NCBI GenBank assembly: GCA_903929315.1
Contig: CAIYUC010000221.1
Span: 1-33,774 of the forward strand
Direction: 5' to 3'
Length of the DNA: 33,774 nucleotides
Source of the DNA: an uncultured Bacteroidales bacterium
GTDB lineage: Bacteria > Bacteroidota > Bacteroidia > Bacteroidales > FEN-979
Notes under the pieces: generated by a model
Databases searched by the model: none
What the model was told of the DNA's origin: nothing
Seen by the model: the letters and a program-made list of their open reading frames with translations, nothing else
Part shown: positions 15,968 to 24,714 of the stretch, piece by piece
Numbering within the stretch: position 1 is the first letter of the stretch
Layout: every line of letters begins with the position of its first letter
Position numbers and translations under genes: made by a program

Positions 15968-16354
15968 ATGAAAACAATAAAGTATTTAGCAACAAGCATG
16001 TTAATGCTATTTTTTATGGCAGGTATGATGCATGTATATGCCGGCACAACTACAAAAAGCGAAACTTTAAAAATGAAAGTTGAAATGGGTTGTGCAAAAT
16101 GCCAGGCTAAGATCCAAAGCGGGTTAAGTAAAACTGATGGCGTTGAAAAAGCAGTTGCCGACCTTGAAACAAAAACAGTGACCATTACTTACAATCCTGA
16201 AAAGACCAATAAAGACAAACTGGTAAAAGTTGTGGAAGGATTGGGTTATCGTACCGAGTTTACGTCAAAAGATGCCAAAATTGGTCGTGAATGTTCAGAT
16301 AAGGGCGAAATGAAAGGTGATTGCAGTAAGAAATGCACAGGGGATAAGAAATAA
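15968..16354 (+). CDS. Secreted heavy-metal-associated (HMA) domain protein
   Basis: A 128-residue protein with a signal peptide (residues 1-25, ending HVYA) and one HMA ferredoxin-like fold. The metal-binding loop is MGC42-A-K-C45, followed by SGLSKTDGVEKAVADLETKTVTITYNP, the usual helix-strand order. The C-terminal tail is lysine-rich and holds three more cysteines (C109, C119, C123). HMA proteins bind Cu(I), Zn(II) or similar soft metals; the exported location suggests a periplasmic metallochaperone or scavenger. The metal is not predictable. A GTG at 15959 would add three residues; the ATG at 15968 is preferred because it begins a normal signal peptide. No metal-transport ATPase is next to it. 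Confidence 0.85.
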   Translation: MKTIKYLATSMLMLFFMAGMMHVYAGTTTKSETLKMKVEMGCAKCQAKIQSGLSKTDGVEKAVADLETKTVTITYNPEKTNKDKLVKVVEGLGYRTEFTSKDAKIGRECSDKGEMKGDCSKKCTGDKK

Positions 16355-16374
16355 TCATTCTCTTCTCCCACACT

Positions 16375-17097
16375 TTACCGTAACTCAAAATTCTGTCCTA
16401 AATATACTTTCCTTACATATGGGTCTTCGGCTAATTCAACCGAAGATCCTGCTTTTAAAATAGATCCTTCAAAAAGGAGATAGGAACGGTCGGTAATAGA
16501 CAGGGTTTCGTGTACATTATGATCGGTAATGAGGACTCCGATTCCATTACTCTTTAGCTTTTTCACGATATTCTGGATGTCTTCAACGGCCAGCGGATCG
16601 ATACCCGCAAAAGGTTCGTCAAGTAATATGAATTTCGGATCCACAGCCAATGACCGGGCAATTTCTGTTCTTCTTCTTTCTCCTCCTGATAAAGTGATGC
16701 CGAAACTTTTGCGTACTGTTTGCAATCCGAATTCATCGAGAAGGTACTCAAGCCTCTCTTTTTGTTGATCCTTATCAAATTTACTGAATTCAAGAATGGC
16801 TTTGATGTTGTCTTCAACACTCAGTTTACGGAATACGGATGCTTCCTGGGGAAGGTAACTGATGCCGCGTTGTGCCCGTTTATACATGGGCTCTTTTGTA
16901 ATATTTTCATCATCGAGGAATACCTGGCCTGCAAATGGTTTTATCAAACCCACAATAATATAGAAAGAGGTTGTTTTCCCGGCGCCGTTAGGTCCTAGTA
17001 AACCCACAATCTCGCCTTGTTTTACCTGGATGGAGACATCGTTTACGACAGTACGGTTACGGTATTTTTTAACGATATTTTCAGTTCGAAGGAGCAT
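16375..17097 (-). CDS. lptB: LPS export ABC transporter ATP-binding protein LptB
   Basis: LptB is the ATPase of the LptB2FG complex that extracts LPS from the inner membrane and drives it across the periplasm. The 240-residue protein has Walker A GPNGAGKT (35-42), [19 protein letters not shown] (the Q-loop region typical of LptB), signature LSGGERRR, Walker [14 protein letters not shown] and the switch LITDHNVHE. Length matches E. coli LptB (241). It is the last of three minus-strand genes with kdsD and a DUF5686 outer-membrane protein, fitting an LPS-related group. A good promoter match at 17212-17242 suggests it can also be transcribed alone. Confidence 0.95.
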   Translation of the reverse strand: MLLRTENIVKKYRNRTVVNDVSIQVKQGEIVGLLGPNGAGKTTSFYIIVGLIKPFAGQVFLDDENITKEPMYKRAQRGISYLPQEASVFRKLSVEDNIKAILEFSKFDKDQQKERLEYLLDEFGLQTVRKSFGITLSGGERRRTEIARSLAVDPKFILLDEPFAGIDPLAVEDIQNIVKKLKSNGIGVLITDHNVHETLSITDRSYLLFEGSILKAGSSVELAEDPYVRKVYLGQNFELR

Positions 17098-17211
17098 TGG
17101 CTGGTATGTACTAAAAATCTATTAACATTATTTTGTTGGGAAGCTGTGATTGACGAAAAAGGATGGGTTTCTTGCAGCTCAATTATTGACAGCAGCCCTC
17201 TTTGAAACGTT

Positions 17212-17242
17212 CAAAAGTAAAATAAATTTTCGGATAACTCAA
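17212..17242 (-). promoter_or_regulatory. Bacteroidota-type promoter for lptB
   Basis: On the minus strand TTG (17242-17240) is followed after 20 bp by TACTTTTG (17219-17212). It overlaps the last codons of the DUF5686 gene and would give a leader of about 105 bases before lptB. The 141-bp gap it serves contains nothing else recognisable. Confidence 0.45.
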
Positions 17243-19731
17243 AATGCAAAATTCAATGAAACAAAAACACCGAAAGGTGATGGCTTTTGTGGTATATTAT
17301 CATTCAGATGTGTCAGGCGCCAAATGGCATCAACCCGGACAAAAGTGAATATATTCTCGATGCCTGCTCCCGTTTCCCAGTAAGGTTTACCTCCGAATGA
17401 GCGCAATTGATCGGGAAATTGCGAATAAGATTTATTCTTGTCTGTCAATGTACCATAGACAACCCGGATATGGGCCACTTCTCTCCATTTTAGCTTTCTT
17501 AACAACGGGATATGATTGAATAATAACCCATCAAAGTGATGAGTATAGTAAACGCTGAGCCATTGATCACTTACAAATTCATAATAGTTCATCAGGTTGG
17601 ATGCATATTCATCGAAAAGAAAGGTCTGATTGCCATCATGGATCCGGAGAAGATTATAAGGAAGAGTCCCCCATATCTTTCCACCTTCAACGATATATTT
17701 TGACCAGCCGATGGTAGCAAAATTAAACCATTGCTGAACATCCAGCGTGAGCTTATGATATCCGAAATCGTTTTTGAACAAATCGGGTATCCCGTAACTG
17801 TAACTGACCAGAATGATAGGATAGGCAGAACCCAGAGAGTTTCTGTAGAATTCTCCACTGATAAATCTTTCCTGAAACGATAACCGTGTGTCAAGTCTGA
17901 TTTCTGAAGTAAAGATGGATTTAAGAGAATCCGCCCCCGGTGTTTTAGGATATAAAATGAATTCATTGGTTCCTAACGGAAAATTTTCCCGGTGAGTAAG
18001 ATGTATGGTATTGATCAGACCGGTATACCATTCATGTTCGTATGCTATATGATATTCCCTCACCATGGTCAGTTTATTATTGGGTCCGCGATGAAATATC
18101 GAAGAAAGGATATTATCCGTTGCGAAAGCAGTGGGACTGAGCCCAAGCTGCTCTAAATCATAATGGTAGTTAATGGTAAGATCTCTTCTCGGATCCTTAT
18201 CAAACATGTAGATCATATCCGCCCCATATTTATAAGTAAGATCTGTTGTTCCATAAGCAACATATCCTTCCAGTTGAAGTGTTTTACTAAACCCATTCCC
18301 GGTACGTCCTCCTAACCTGAAACGACCACCTTCAGTCGCATTGAAACTGAAAGCCTGGAAATACGGTCCTAATTCCCAGTTTCCCCAGGTAAGATAACCG
18401 GTTATCACACCATAGATAATATCCTGGTAAGTTTTAAAAATCGGGACGTTTTTAACCGAATCTACCATGGTATAGATCCCTTTTTCAGTCTTTGACAATT
18501 TCTCAAACCTGGCTGTGTCCCAGTACTGACCTGTCTTGTTATCAGCGTCCGCGGCAATAACTATATTGGAAGGATCTGAAAAAACCTTCTTTATTCCGGG
18601 AACATCGAATCTGAAATTCTTATATGAGTTGGTTTTATGTGCATAAAACCCTATCAGCTTCTTTGCATTGTTTACAATATTAAAATCAGCGATAAGGATA
18701 TCCTTATCAAGCATCCAGTATTTATTATCAGTCCATTCATATTCCTGTTGTACGAACAAATCATTGACAAAATTTATATTTGCATCTGAAGCAATACGCA
18801 TGTCCACTTTTTTAACTGCAAAAGAGGTATCATTGATCCACATGCTTCCCGTAAATGTTAACTCCTGTTTACGTCGTGGCTTGAACATAATATGATAGCA
18901 CCATTTGTTCCCTATAAATGCACTGTCAACCAGATAATACTTATAGTAAGAAAGACCGAATCCGGCAATCGGACTGATAAAGTTTTTCTCCAGGATAGGA
19001 ATGTAGTCCTTATAAATATCAACTTCTTCAGAGAAGTTCCCTAAAAATCGAGCAACACTTCTATTTTCAAGTCCCGATATTTTTGATGCTGTTATGACTT
19101 CTTTTTTTGCCCTTGGAGACCGCTTGAAATAGACATCTGACCTGGTTTCTGCAAGAAAAACCGGAAGGAAGGACTTTCCGTTAATGATAGAGGTATCGAC
19201 GTATTGCCAGACAAATTCGAAGGGCTTGAATAATTTCTTGTTTTTTAGTTTATCCGAAATATTATTTGCATCAATTTGAATTTTCGTATAAGCTTTATAT
19301 TGATAGGTGTCAAAGGCCTGGAGAGTATTCTTATCTTTATTGGCGATGACCTTGTTAAGAATTACTACAGCAGGGTTTCCTGTGTATCTTACCACAATTT
19401 CCGGAAGATTCACATTTTCCTGTGAAAGTTCAAAATCGATCGTCTGAAATTGATTCTTCAGTATTTTCCTGGTAATGGATTTATATCCAAGGTATCTGGC
19501 AATAATGGAATCGCCCGGATCTTTCACCTCAAGGGCAAATCTTCCTTCAAAATCCGTAAGCGTTCCATAAATGGTTCCTTTAAGGATAATATTGACAAAA
19601 GGGATGGGTTCTTTTGAATCAGCATCCGTCACCATGCCCATGATTTTGGTCAATTGCGAAAATCCGGAGAATGGAAAAACAAGAAACAGTAAACAAATAA
19701 AGATAAACCCTGGGTTCACCCTGTAGTTCAT
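17239..19731 (-). CDS. DUF5686 / carboxypeptidase-regulatory-like outer-membrane protein
   Basis: An 830-residue Bacteroidota-specific protein. Residues 1-25 are a signal peptide (ending PFSGFS). About 27-115 is a carboxypeptidase D regulatory-like Ig domain (GMVTDADSKEPIPFVNIILKG, then TDFEGRFAL). The remainder matches the DUF5686 layout: an alpha/beta stretch (VILNKVIANKDKN, YQYKAYTKIQID), the strand-rich SMWINDTSFAVKKVDMRI segment, and a long C-terminal region of amphipathic strands ending in LNFAF, consistent with a barrel. No biochemical role is established that I know of. It sits 11 bp after kdsD and before lptB, which suggests a part in LPS or outer-membrane assembly, by inference only. 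Confidence 0.82.
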   Translation of the reverse strand: MNYRVNPGFIFICLLFLVFPFSGFSQLTKIMGMVTDADSKEPIPFVNIILKGTIYGTLTDFEGRFALEVKDPGDSIIARYLGYKSITRKILKNQFQTIDFELSQENVNLPEIVVRYTGNPAVVILNKVIANKDKNTLQAFDTYQYKAYTKIQIDANNISDKLKNKKLFKPFEFVWQYVDTSIINGKSFLPVFLAETRSDVYFKRSPRAKKEVITASKISGLENRSVARFLGNFSEEVDIYKDYIPILEKNFISPIAGFGLSYYKYYLVDSAFIGNKWCYHIMFKPRRKQELTFTGSMWINDTSFAVKKVDMRIASDANINFVNDLFVQQEYEWTDNKYWMLDKDILIADFNIVNNAKKLIGFYAHKTNSYKNFRFDVPGIKKVFSDPSNIVIAADADNKTGQYWDTARFEKLSKTEKGIYTMVDSVKNVPIFKTYQDIIYGVITGYLTWGNWELGPYFQAFSFNATEGGRFRLGGRTGNGFSKTLQLEGYVAYGTTDLTYKYGADMIYMFDKDPRRDLTINYHYDLEQLGLSPTAFATDNILSSIFHRGPNNKLTMVREYHIAYEHEWYTGLINTIHLTHRENFPLGTNEFILYPKTPGADSLKSIFTSEIRLDTRLSFQERFISGEFYRNSLGSAYPIILVSYSYGIPDLFKNDFGYHKLTLDVQQWFNFATIGWSKYIVEGGKIWGTLPYNLLRIHDGNQTFLFDEYASNLMNYYEFVSDQWLSVYYTHHFDGLLFNHIPLLRKLKWREVAHIRVVYGTLTDKNKSYSQFPDQLRSFGGKPYWETGAGIENIFTFVRVDAIWRLTHLNDNIPQKPSPFGVFVSLNFAF

Positions 19732-19742
19732 TTTTACTCTAT

Positions 19743-20708
19743 TTAAATGATCCCTTCTTTTAGAATGTCATGGAGATGTATCACACCGAGGTATTTTTTT
19801 TTCTCAAGAACTAATAATTGTGTGATATTATTGTTTTGCATAAGGTTCAATGCATTAACAACGAGGGTATCGGGTTCTATGGTTTTGGGTTTTTTGGTCA
19901 TAATATCGCTGGCTGTTATCTGCCGTATATCAGTGGTTTTCTCCAGCATTCTTCTCAGGTCCCCGTCAGTAATCACGCCAACCAATTTATTTTTATCCAG
20001 GACAGCTGTTACTCCGAGCCTTTTGGAAGAAATCTCCATAATAACAGTTCTGATATCATCATTGTATTGAACTTTGGGAACCTGGTTATTGACAGATAAG
20101 TCGGAAACCTTCAGGTATAATTTTTTACCCAGGGCTCCACCGGGATGGTACCTGGCAAAATCATTCATTGTAAAGCCCCTGCATTCCAATAAACACACCG
20201 CAAGTGCATCTCCCATGACCAATTGTGCGGTAGTGCTCGAAGTAGGCGCCAGATTGTTCAGGCAAGCCTCTTTTTTTACCGTTGCATCGATAATATAATC
20301 CGCCTGCCTGGCGAGGTATGATTTCCTGTTACCGACGATTGCAATAAGAACACTTCCCTGGAGTTTCAGTAAGGGAATCAAAACCTTAATTTCGGAAGTC
20401 TCCCCACTCTTTGACAAACAAATAATGATATCATCCTTCTGAATGGTTCCGAGATCACCATGGATTGCATCTGCAGCATGCATAAAAACTGCGGGAGTTC
20501 CTGTCGAATTCAGAGTGGCTACAATTTTGGAACCAATGATGGCACTTTTACCAATACCGGTGACGATGACCCTTCCTTTTGAATGAAAGATTAAGTCGAC
20601 ACACCTCACAAAATCCTGATTTACCGCCTGCTTCAATTCCGAAATTGCCTCTGCTTCAACGTTTATAGTGGCCAGTGCAATTTCCTTTATCGTTTTATAA
20701 TCTTTCAA
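19743..20708 (-). CDS. kdsD: Arabinose-5-phosphate isomerase, KpsF/GutQ type
   Basis: KdsD interconverts ribulose 5-phosphate and arabinose 5-phosphate, the first step towards Kdo of LPS. The 321-residue protein has an N-terminal SIS domain (about 1-200; VIVTGIGKSAIIGSKIVATLNSTGTP, HAADAIHGDLG, CLSKSGETSE, NNLAPTSSTTAQLVMGDALA, FARYHPGGALGKKL) and a C-terminal CBS pair (about 205-321; RRMLEKTTDIRQ, ASDIMTKKPKTI). The start is TTG: no ATG is in frame nearby and a stop lies ten codons upstream. It diverges from recQ, an arrangement seen in other Bacteroidota, and leads the DUF5686-lptB group. Confidence 0.94.
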   Translation of the reverse strand: MKDYKTIKEIALATINVEAEAISELKQAVNQDFVRCVDLIFHSKGRVIVTGIGKSAIIGSKIVATLNSTGTPAVFMHAADAIHGDLGTIQKDDIIICLSKSGETSEIKVLIPLLKLQGSVLIAIVGNRKSYLARQADYIIDATVKKEACLNNLAPTSSTTAQLVMGDALAVCLLECRGFTMNDFARYHPGGALGKKLYLKVSDLSVNNQVPKVQYNDDIRTVIMEISSKRLGVTAVLDKNKLVGVITDGDLRRMLEKTTDIRQITASDIMTKKPKTIEPDTLVVNALNLMQNNNITQLLVLEKKKYLGVIHLHDILKEGII

Positions 20709-20731
20709 AATACAATTTTTTTTAAAAAAAG

Positions 20732-20763
20732 TTGTTTAAAATCTTTGTTTGTTACTATATTTG
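20732..20763 (+). promoter_or_regulatory. Bacteroidota-type promoter for recQ
   Basis: TTG (20732-20734), a 21-bp spacer and TATATTTG (20756-20763) match the TTG/TAnnTTTG pattern. The predicted start near 20769 gives a leader of about 60 bases ending in a GGAGAG ribosome-binding site five bases before the recQ ATG, unusually good for this phylum. Confidence 0.55.
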
Positions 20764-20800
20764 TATATGAGCGAACTACCTTTGATTAAAGTTTAACCTC

Positions 20801-20829
20801 CAAAAATACAAAAATTAATCGGAGAGCAA
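20801..20829 (-). promoter_or_regulatory. Possible promoter for kdsD
   Basis: On the minus strand TTG (20829-20827), an 18-bp spacer and TATTTTTG (20808-20801). Transcription leftward from about 20795 would run through the recQ promoter, so the two transcripts would overlap for roughly 25 bases in antisense. Confidence 0.35.
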
Positions 20830-20830
20830 G

Positions 20831-23032
20831 ATGGCTTTGAAAAAGCAAGAATATCAATTACACGATATACTAAAAAAAGTTTTTGGTTTTGATAGTTTTA
20901 AGGGTAACCAGGAACCCATTATCAAAAATATGTTATCCGGTAAGGATACCTTTGTTATAATGCCTACCGGCGGGGGAAAGTCACTTTGTTACCAATTACC
21001 CGCATTAACGAAAAAAGGAACTGCAATCATTATCTCTCCTCTCATTGCTTTGATGAAAAATCAGGTTGATTCGATCAGAAGTTTCGGTACGGAATCGAAT
21101 GTGGCCCATTTCATGAACTCTTCACTGAGCAGGCAGGAAATCGTCGAGGTTAAGAAAGATATTGTCAAAGGGAAAACGAAATTACTCTATGTTGCTCCGG
21201 AAACCATCACCAAGGAAGAAAACATTGATTTTCTGAAGACTATAGATATTTCGTTTTATGCCATCGATGAAGCTCATTGTATTTCAGAATGGGGACATGA
21301 TTTTCGTCCGGAATACAGAAGGTTAAGACCAATCATTGAAGCAATAGGGCAGGAAGTACCGGTCATTGCACTCACCGCTACCGCAACTCCGAAAGTGCAG
21401 CAGGATATTCAGAAAAACCTGAATATGATGGATGCCACAGTATTTAAATCCTCCTTCAACCGCCCTAATCTTTATTATGAAGTTCGCCCAAAAACAAAAA
21501 ATGTCTTTAAGGATATCATTAAATTTATCAAGAATAACTCCGGGAAATCCGGAATTATATATTGTCTGAGCCGGAAAAAAGTGGAAGAACTGGCCGAATC
21601 CTTAGTTGTTAACGGGATAAAAGCAGTTCCATATCATGCAGGCTTAGATCCTCTTACCCGGCGCCAGAATCAGGATAAATTTTTAATGGAAGAAGTCGAT
21701 GTCATCGTCGCTACCATTGCTTTCGGTATGGGCATTGATAAACCCGATGTCAGATTTGTGATACATCATGATATGCCGAAAAGCCTTGAAGGCTATTATC
21801 AGGAAACAGGCCGCGCAGGACGGGACGACGGAGAAGGGAACTGCATTGCATTTTATAGTTACGATGATATTCAGAAGCTGGAGAAGTTTATGAAGGGAAA
21901 ACCTGTGGCAGAGCAGGAAATTGCAAAACAATTGCTTCTGGAAACAGTAGCTTATGCAGAATCTTCCGTTTGCAGGCGCAAACAATTACTTCATTATTTC
22001 GGCGAAGTAATGAAAGAAGATAATTGTCAGAATTGCGACAATTGTCTCCACCCTAAAAAACGGTTCGAAGGGAAACAATATGTCAAGATCGGATTGGAAA
22101 CAGTTGTTGCGATTAAACAACAATTCAAGCAAAAGCATATCATCAATATCATCCTTGGGAAAAATACAGCTACAATAAAATCAAGCAAACATAATAAACT
22201 GAGTGTTTTTGGAGCGGGCTCGGAAAAAGATGAAAAATTCTGGAATGCAGTAATCCGTCAGACGCTTATCGAACGTCTTCTTCTAAAGGATATTGAGAAT
22301 TACGGAATCTTGAAGATGAGTCCGGAAGGTTTAAAATTCCTCAAGAAACCTTATTCCATAATGTTGGTGGATGATCATGATTTTGAGAATATAGAAGAAG
22401 ACGAATTTTTTGCTGCCATGGGATCAAAAGTAAGTACAGCCGATAAAACGCTGTTCTCACTTTTAAAAGACCTGCGGAAGGAAATTTCCAGGAAAGAAAA
22501 ACTGCCGCCTTTTGTTATTTTCCAGGATCCTTCTTTGGAAGATATGGCTATTCAATACCCCGTCACAAATGAAGAATTGAAACAAATTACAGGGGTCGGT
22601 TCCGGAAAAGCATTAAAATATGGGAAACCATTTCTCGACCTTATCAAAGAATATGTCGAGGAAAATGAGATCATCCGGCCAATGGATATGGTGGTTAAAT
22701 CGGTTGTAAATAAATCCGGCTTAAAAGTTTATATCATCCAGAATATCGATCGGAAAATATCATTGGAAGACATTGCATATGCGAAGAATCTTAGCTTTGA
22801 TGAGTTGCTTACTGAAATTGAAACCATTGTTGCTGCGGGTACAAAAATTGATGTGAATTATTATATAGATGAATTCATCGATCCATACCACCAGGAAGAA
22901 ATCTTCGAGTATTTCCGCGAAGCTGAATCCGATTCTGTGGGAGAAGCATTAAAAGAATTGGGCGAAGACGAATTTACGGAAGAAGAGATCCGGCTTATGC
23001 GTATCAAATTCATGTCTGAACTGGGAAATTAA
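20831..23032 (+). CDS. recQ: ATP-dependent DNA helicase RecQ
   Basis: RecQ unwinds DNA 3' to 5' in recombinational repair. The 733-residue protein has the full set: Walker A MPTGGGKS (44-51), DEAH (146-149) within IDEAHCISEWGHDFRPEY, TATATP (182-187), YCLSRKKVEELAESL, the ATIAFGMGIDKPDVRFV motif and the arginine-finger segment QETGRAGRDDGEG. The RQC zinc site is C381 with C399-x2-C402-x2-C405. An HRDC domain spans about 540-620 (FVIFQDPSLEDMAIQYP, GVGSGKALKYG) and a C-terminal helical extension follows, longer than E. coli RecQ (about 610) and common in Bacteroidota. It is first in a likely operon with the OmpH-like gene 11 bp downstream. Confidence 0.97.
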   Translation: MALKKQEYQLHDILKKVFGFDSFKGNQEPIIKNMLSGKDTFVIMPTGGGKSLCYQLPALTKKGTAIIISPLIALMKNQVDSIRSFGTESNVAHFMNSSLSRQEIVEVKKDIVKGKTKLLYVAPETITKEENIDFLKTIDISFYAIDEAHCISEWGHDFRPEYRRLRPIIEAIGQEVPVIALTATATPKVQQDIQKNLNMMDATVFKSSFNRPNLYYEVRPKTKNVFKDIIKFIKNNSGKSGIIYCLSRKKVEELAESLVVNGIKAVPYHAGLDPLTRRQNQDKFLMEEVDVIVATIAFGMGIDKPDVRFVIHHDMPKSLEGYYQETGRAGRDDGEGNCIAFYSYDDIQKLEKFMKGKPVAEQEIAKQLLLETVAYAESSVCRRKQLLHYFGEVMKEDNCQNCDNCLHPKKRFEGKQYVKIGLETVVAIKQQFKQKHIINIILGKNTATIKSSKHNKLSVFGAGSEKDEKFWNAVIRQTLIERLLLKDIENYGILKMSPEGLKFLKKPYSIMLVDDHDFENIEEDEFFAAMGSKVSTADKTLFSLLKDLRKEISRKEKLPPFVIFQDPSLEDMAIQYPVTNEELKQITGVGSGKALKYGKPFLDLIKEYVEENEIIRPMDMVVKSVVNKSGLKVYIIQNIDRKISLEDIAYAKNLSFDELLTEIETIVAAGTKIDVNYYIDEFIDPYHQEEIFEYFREAESDSVGEALKELGEDEFTEEEIRLMRIKFMSELGN

Positions 23033-23043
23033 AGATCCATATA

Positions 23044-23748
23044 ATGCAAGACGAAAACAATATCCCAACCGGTTATTCTGAAGTTACTGAAAAGGATAAT
23101 CTTTCAAAACCCATTGTCAAAGGGAATTCTCAAATGAAACAAAAAGTTTTATTTCTGAGTGTGATCCTTAATATTATTATGTTCATTGGTTTGATACTAT
23201 TATATGTGTTGTTTTTTACAACAAAGAAGACCGAGATCATAAAGATGACCCCGGTTTATCAAAAAGCCGGGAATAAAGCTATGTCTTTGGTTTATGTCAA
23301 TATTGATTCGCTGAATGCTAAATACGAATTTGTCAGGGTGTTGAAAAATGATCTTGAAAGTACCGGGAAAAAACTCCAGACGGAGATACTTTCCGAGCAA
23401 AACGCTTTTGAAAAAGAAGCAGCCGATTTTCAAAAACAGGTCGCAAACAATGCTATAACCGAAGCAAAAGCTAAAATGATATATGAAGCCCTGATGGAAA
23501 AACAACAGGCATTGGGTGAAAAAAAGGACCGTTATACACAAGAGGTCGCTAATAAAGAACTCGACATGAACATGAGGTTGTTGGACACTGTCACAAGCTT
23601 CCTGAAACGATATAATCATAAATTCAACTACGATTATATATTGGGTATGAAAACTGCAGGTGAAATACTAATAGCAAATGACACCCTTGATATTACAAAA
23701 GATGTCTTAAATACATTAAACACAGAATATTCGGCAAGGAAAAAATAG
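23044..23748 (+). CDS. OmpH/Skp-like coiled-coil protein with N-terminal membrane anchor
   Basis: A 234-residue protein. Residues 1-34 are hydrophilic and cytoplasmic, one membrane helix follows at about 35-59 (VLFLSVILNIIMFIGLILLY), and the rest is exported. The exported part contains SLVYVNIDSLNAKYEF, the opening strand typical of OmpH/Skp chaperones, then a long charged coiled coil (about 95-175) and a closing DYILGMKTAGEILIANDTLDITKDVL segment, also typical. Skp is a soluble periplasmic holdase for outer-membrane proteins; this one would be tethered to the inner membrane because the helix is internal and no cleavage site is evident. It lies between recQ and a DUF4296 lipoprotein, with small gaps. 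Confidence 0.78.
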   Translation: MQDENNIPTGYSEVTEKDNLSKPIVKGNSQMKQKVLFLSVILNIIMFIGLILLYVLFFTTKKTEIIKMTPVYQKAGNKAMSLVYVNIDSLNAKYEFVRVLKNDLESTGKKLQTEILSEQNAFEKEAADFQKQVANNAITEAKAKMIYEALMEKQQALGEKKDRYTQEVANKELDMNMRLLDTVTSFLKRYNHKFNYDYILGMKTAGEILIANDTLDITKDVLNTLNTEYSARKK

Positions 23749-23754
23749 GGATTT

Positions 23755-24120
23755 ATGAGATATCTTGCATTTCTTTCCTTTTTAGTAATTCTGGCCGGTT
23801 GCAAAAATTCCGGGGAAAAAGATCTTCCTCAAGGGTTAATGAAAGATTCCATCATTCCCCAAACTGAAATGATAAACATCCTTGCTGATATACATATACT
23901 TGAAGCAGCTCTTCAAATTCAACGTAACAAGAACGGGAATGTTAATACAATGCAGGATTTTTATTATCAAAAGCTTTTCTCGAATTACAAGGTAAGCAGG
24001 GGGAGATTTAAGTTGAACCTTAGCTATTATGAGAGGGATCCGGAAAACTTCAGGAAAATGTATGAAGAGGTGGTAAAGAAATTAGAGATCTCTCCGAAAA
24101 TGGCGAATCCCCATAAATAA
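23755..24120 (+). CDS. DUF4296 lipoprotein
   Basis: A 121-residue lipoprotein. The lipobox is LAGC with C16 after a short hydrophobic signal. The mature part starts with a charged linker and the conserved MINILADIHILEAAL helix, then YYQKLFSNYKVSRGRFKLNLSYYERDPENFRKMYEEVVKKLE, the DUF4296 pattern restricted to Bacteroidota. Function unknown. It starts 6 bp after the OmpH-like gene, so the two are cotranscribed. It ends 26 bp from the convergent lipoprotein gene. Confidence 0.8.
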   Translation: MRYLAFLSFLVILAGCKNSGEKDLPQGLMKDSIIPQTEMINILADIHILEAALQIQRNKNGNVNTMQDFYYQKLFSNYKVSRGRFKLNLSYYERDPENFRKMYEEVVKKLEISPKMANPHK

Positions 24121-24146
24121 CCATTGGATGAACAGGGAAAATTCTT

Positions 24147-24551
24147 CTACAACTTTGTAAATATTGCAATATAATTGGTAAGATTGGCCCCGTCATTTAT
24201 CGAATAAGTCCAGGTGATTTTACTGGATAAATATGTCCCTGATCCGCTCACGATCCACCCATTATTAAGCTGTTGATTGGTCACGGTAATTGAATTGCCA
24301 CTCACCACGGCATGTGCCTGCACGGTTGATGCGGCAAAATTATTAATGAATACACCATCCGATGAATTAGGATCTGCAGAAATAGTTGCTGTGTAATAAT
24401 TTTTCGTAGTCGTTTCAGTCACTCCCCAGCTTCCAAGATATTGTTGCCTTGGATCCGATGGACTGGGTTCAGGATTGTTTTTACTGCATCCGGAGAAAAA
24501 CAAAATGCCACTAAATAATAATACGCTGAAATAGAGGATAAATTTTTTCAT
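24147..24551 (-). CDS. Hypothetical lipoprotein
   Basis: A 134-residue protein that I do not recognise. It has a hydrophobic signal with lipobox FSGC (C21), a proline/serine linker (NNPEPSPSDPRQQ), and about 90 residues rich in T, S, N and hydrophobic strands beginning YLGSWGVTETT. The YLGSW start, followed by alternating strands (SITVTNQQLNNGWIVSGSGTYLSSKITWTYSI), resembles small lipocalin-like Bacteroidota lipoproteins, but this is only a fold-level impression. It stands alone, with a hairpin-rich gap upstream. Confidence 0.75.
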   Translation of the reverse strand: MKKFILYFSVLLFSGILFFSGCSKNNPEPSPSDPRQQYLGSWGVTETTTKNYYTATISADPNSSDGVFINNFAASTVQAHAVVSGNSITVTNQQLNNGWIVSGSGTYLSSKITWTYSINDGANLTNYIAIFTKL

Positions 24552-24623
24552 AAAATCCGGTTTTTATTCGTGAGACTAAAATTTTTAGAACAAAGTGAAT
24601 AAAAATTTGTTAGTCGAACAATC

Positions 24624-24692
24624 CCGACAAAGTCGGAGGGTATAATACCCCGCTTCTCTGCGGCGGAACTTGGGTCTCCCGAGTACCCGGGA
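24624..24692. repeat. Cluster of four short palindromes
   Basis: In 69 bases of the 163-bp gap between two minus-strand genes there are four adjacent dyads: CCGAC-AAA-GTCGG (24624-24636), GGGTAT-A-ATACCC (24638-24650), CCGC-TTCTCT-GCGG (24650-24663) and the near-perfect TCCCGAGTACCCGGGA (24677-24692). The patch is much richer in GC than its surroundings and noncoding. It may be a degenerate dispersed repeat or a terminator for the gene pair that ends at 24715. Confidence 0.6.
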
Positions 24693-24714
24693 CCATGGGG
24701 TTCATACCCGTGAT

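Noticed and set aside
24552-24714. tRNA or small structured RNA gene in the hairpin-rich gap
   Set aside because: The dyads do not form a cloverleaf and no CCA or conserved T-loop sequence is present.
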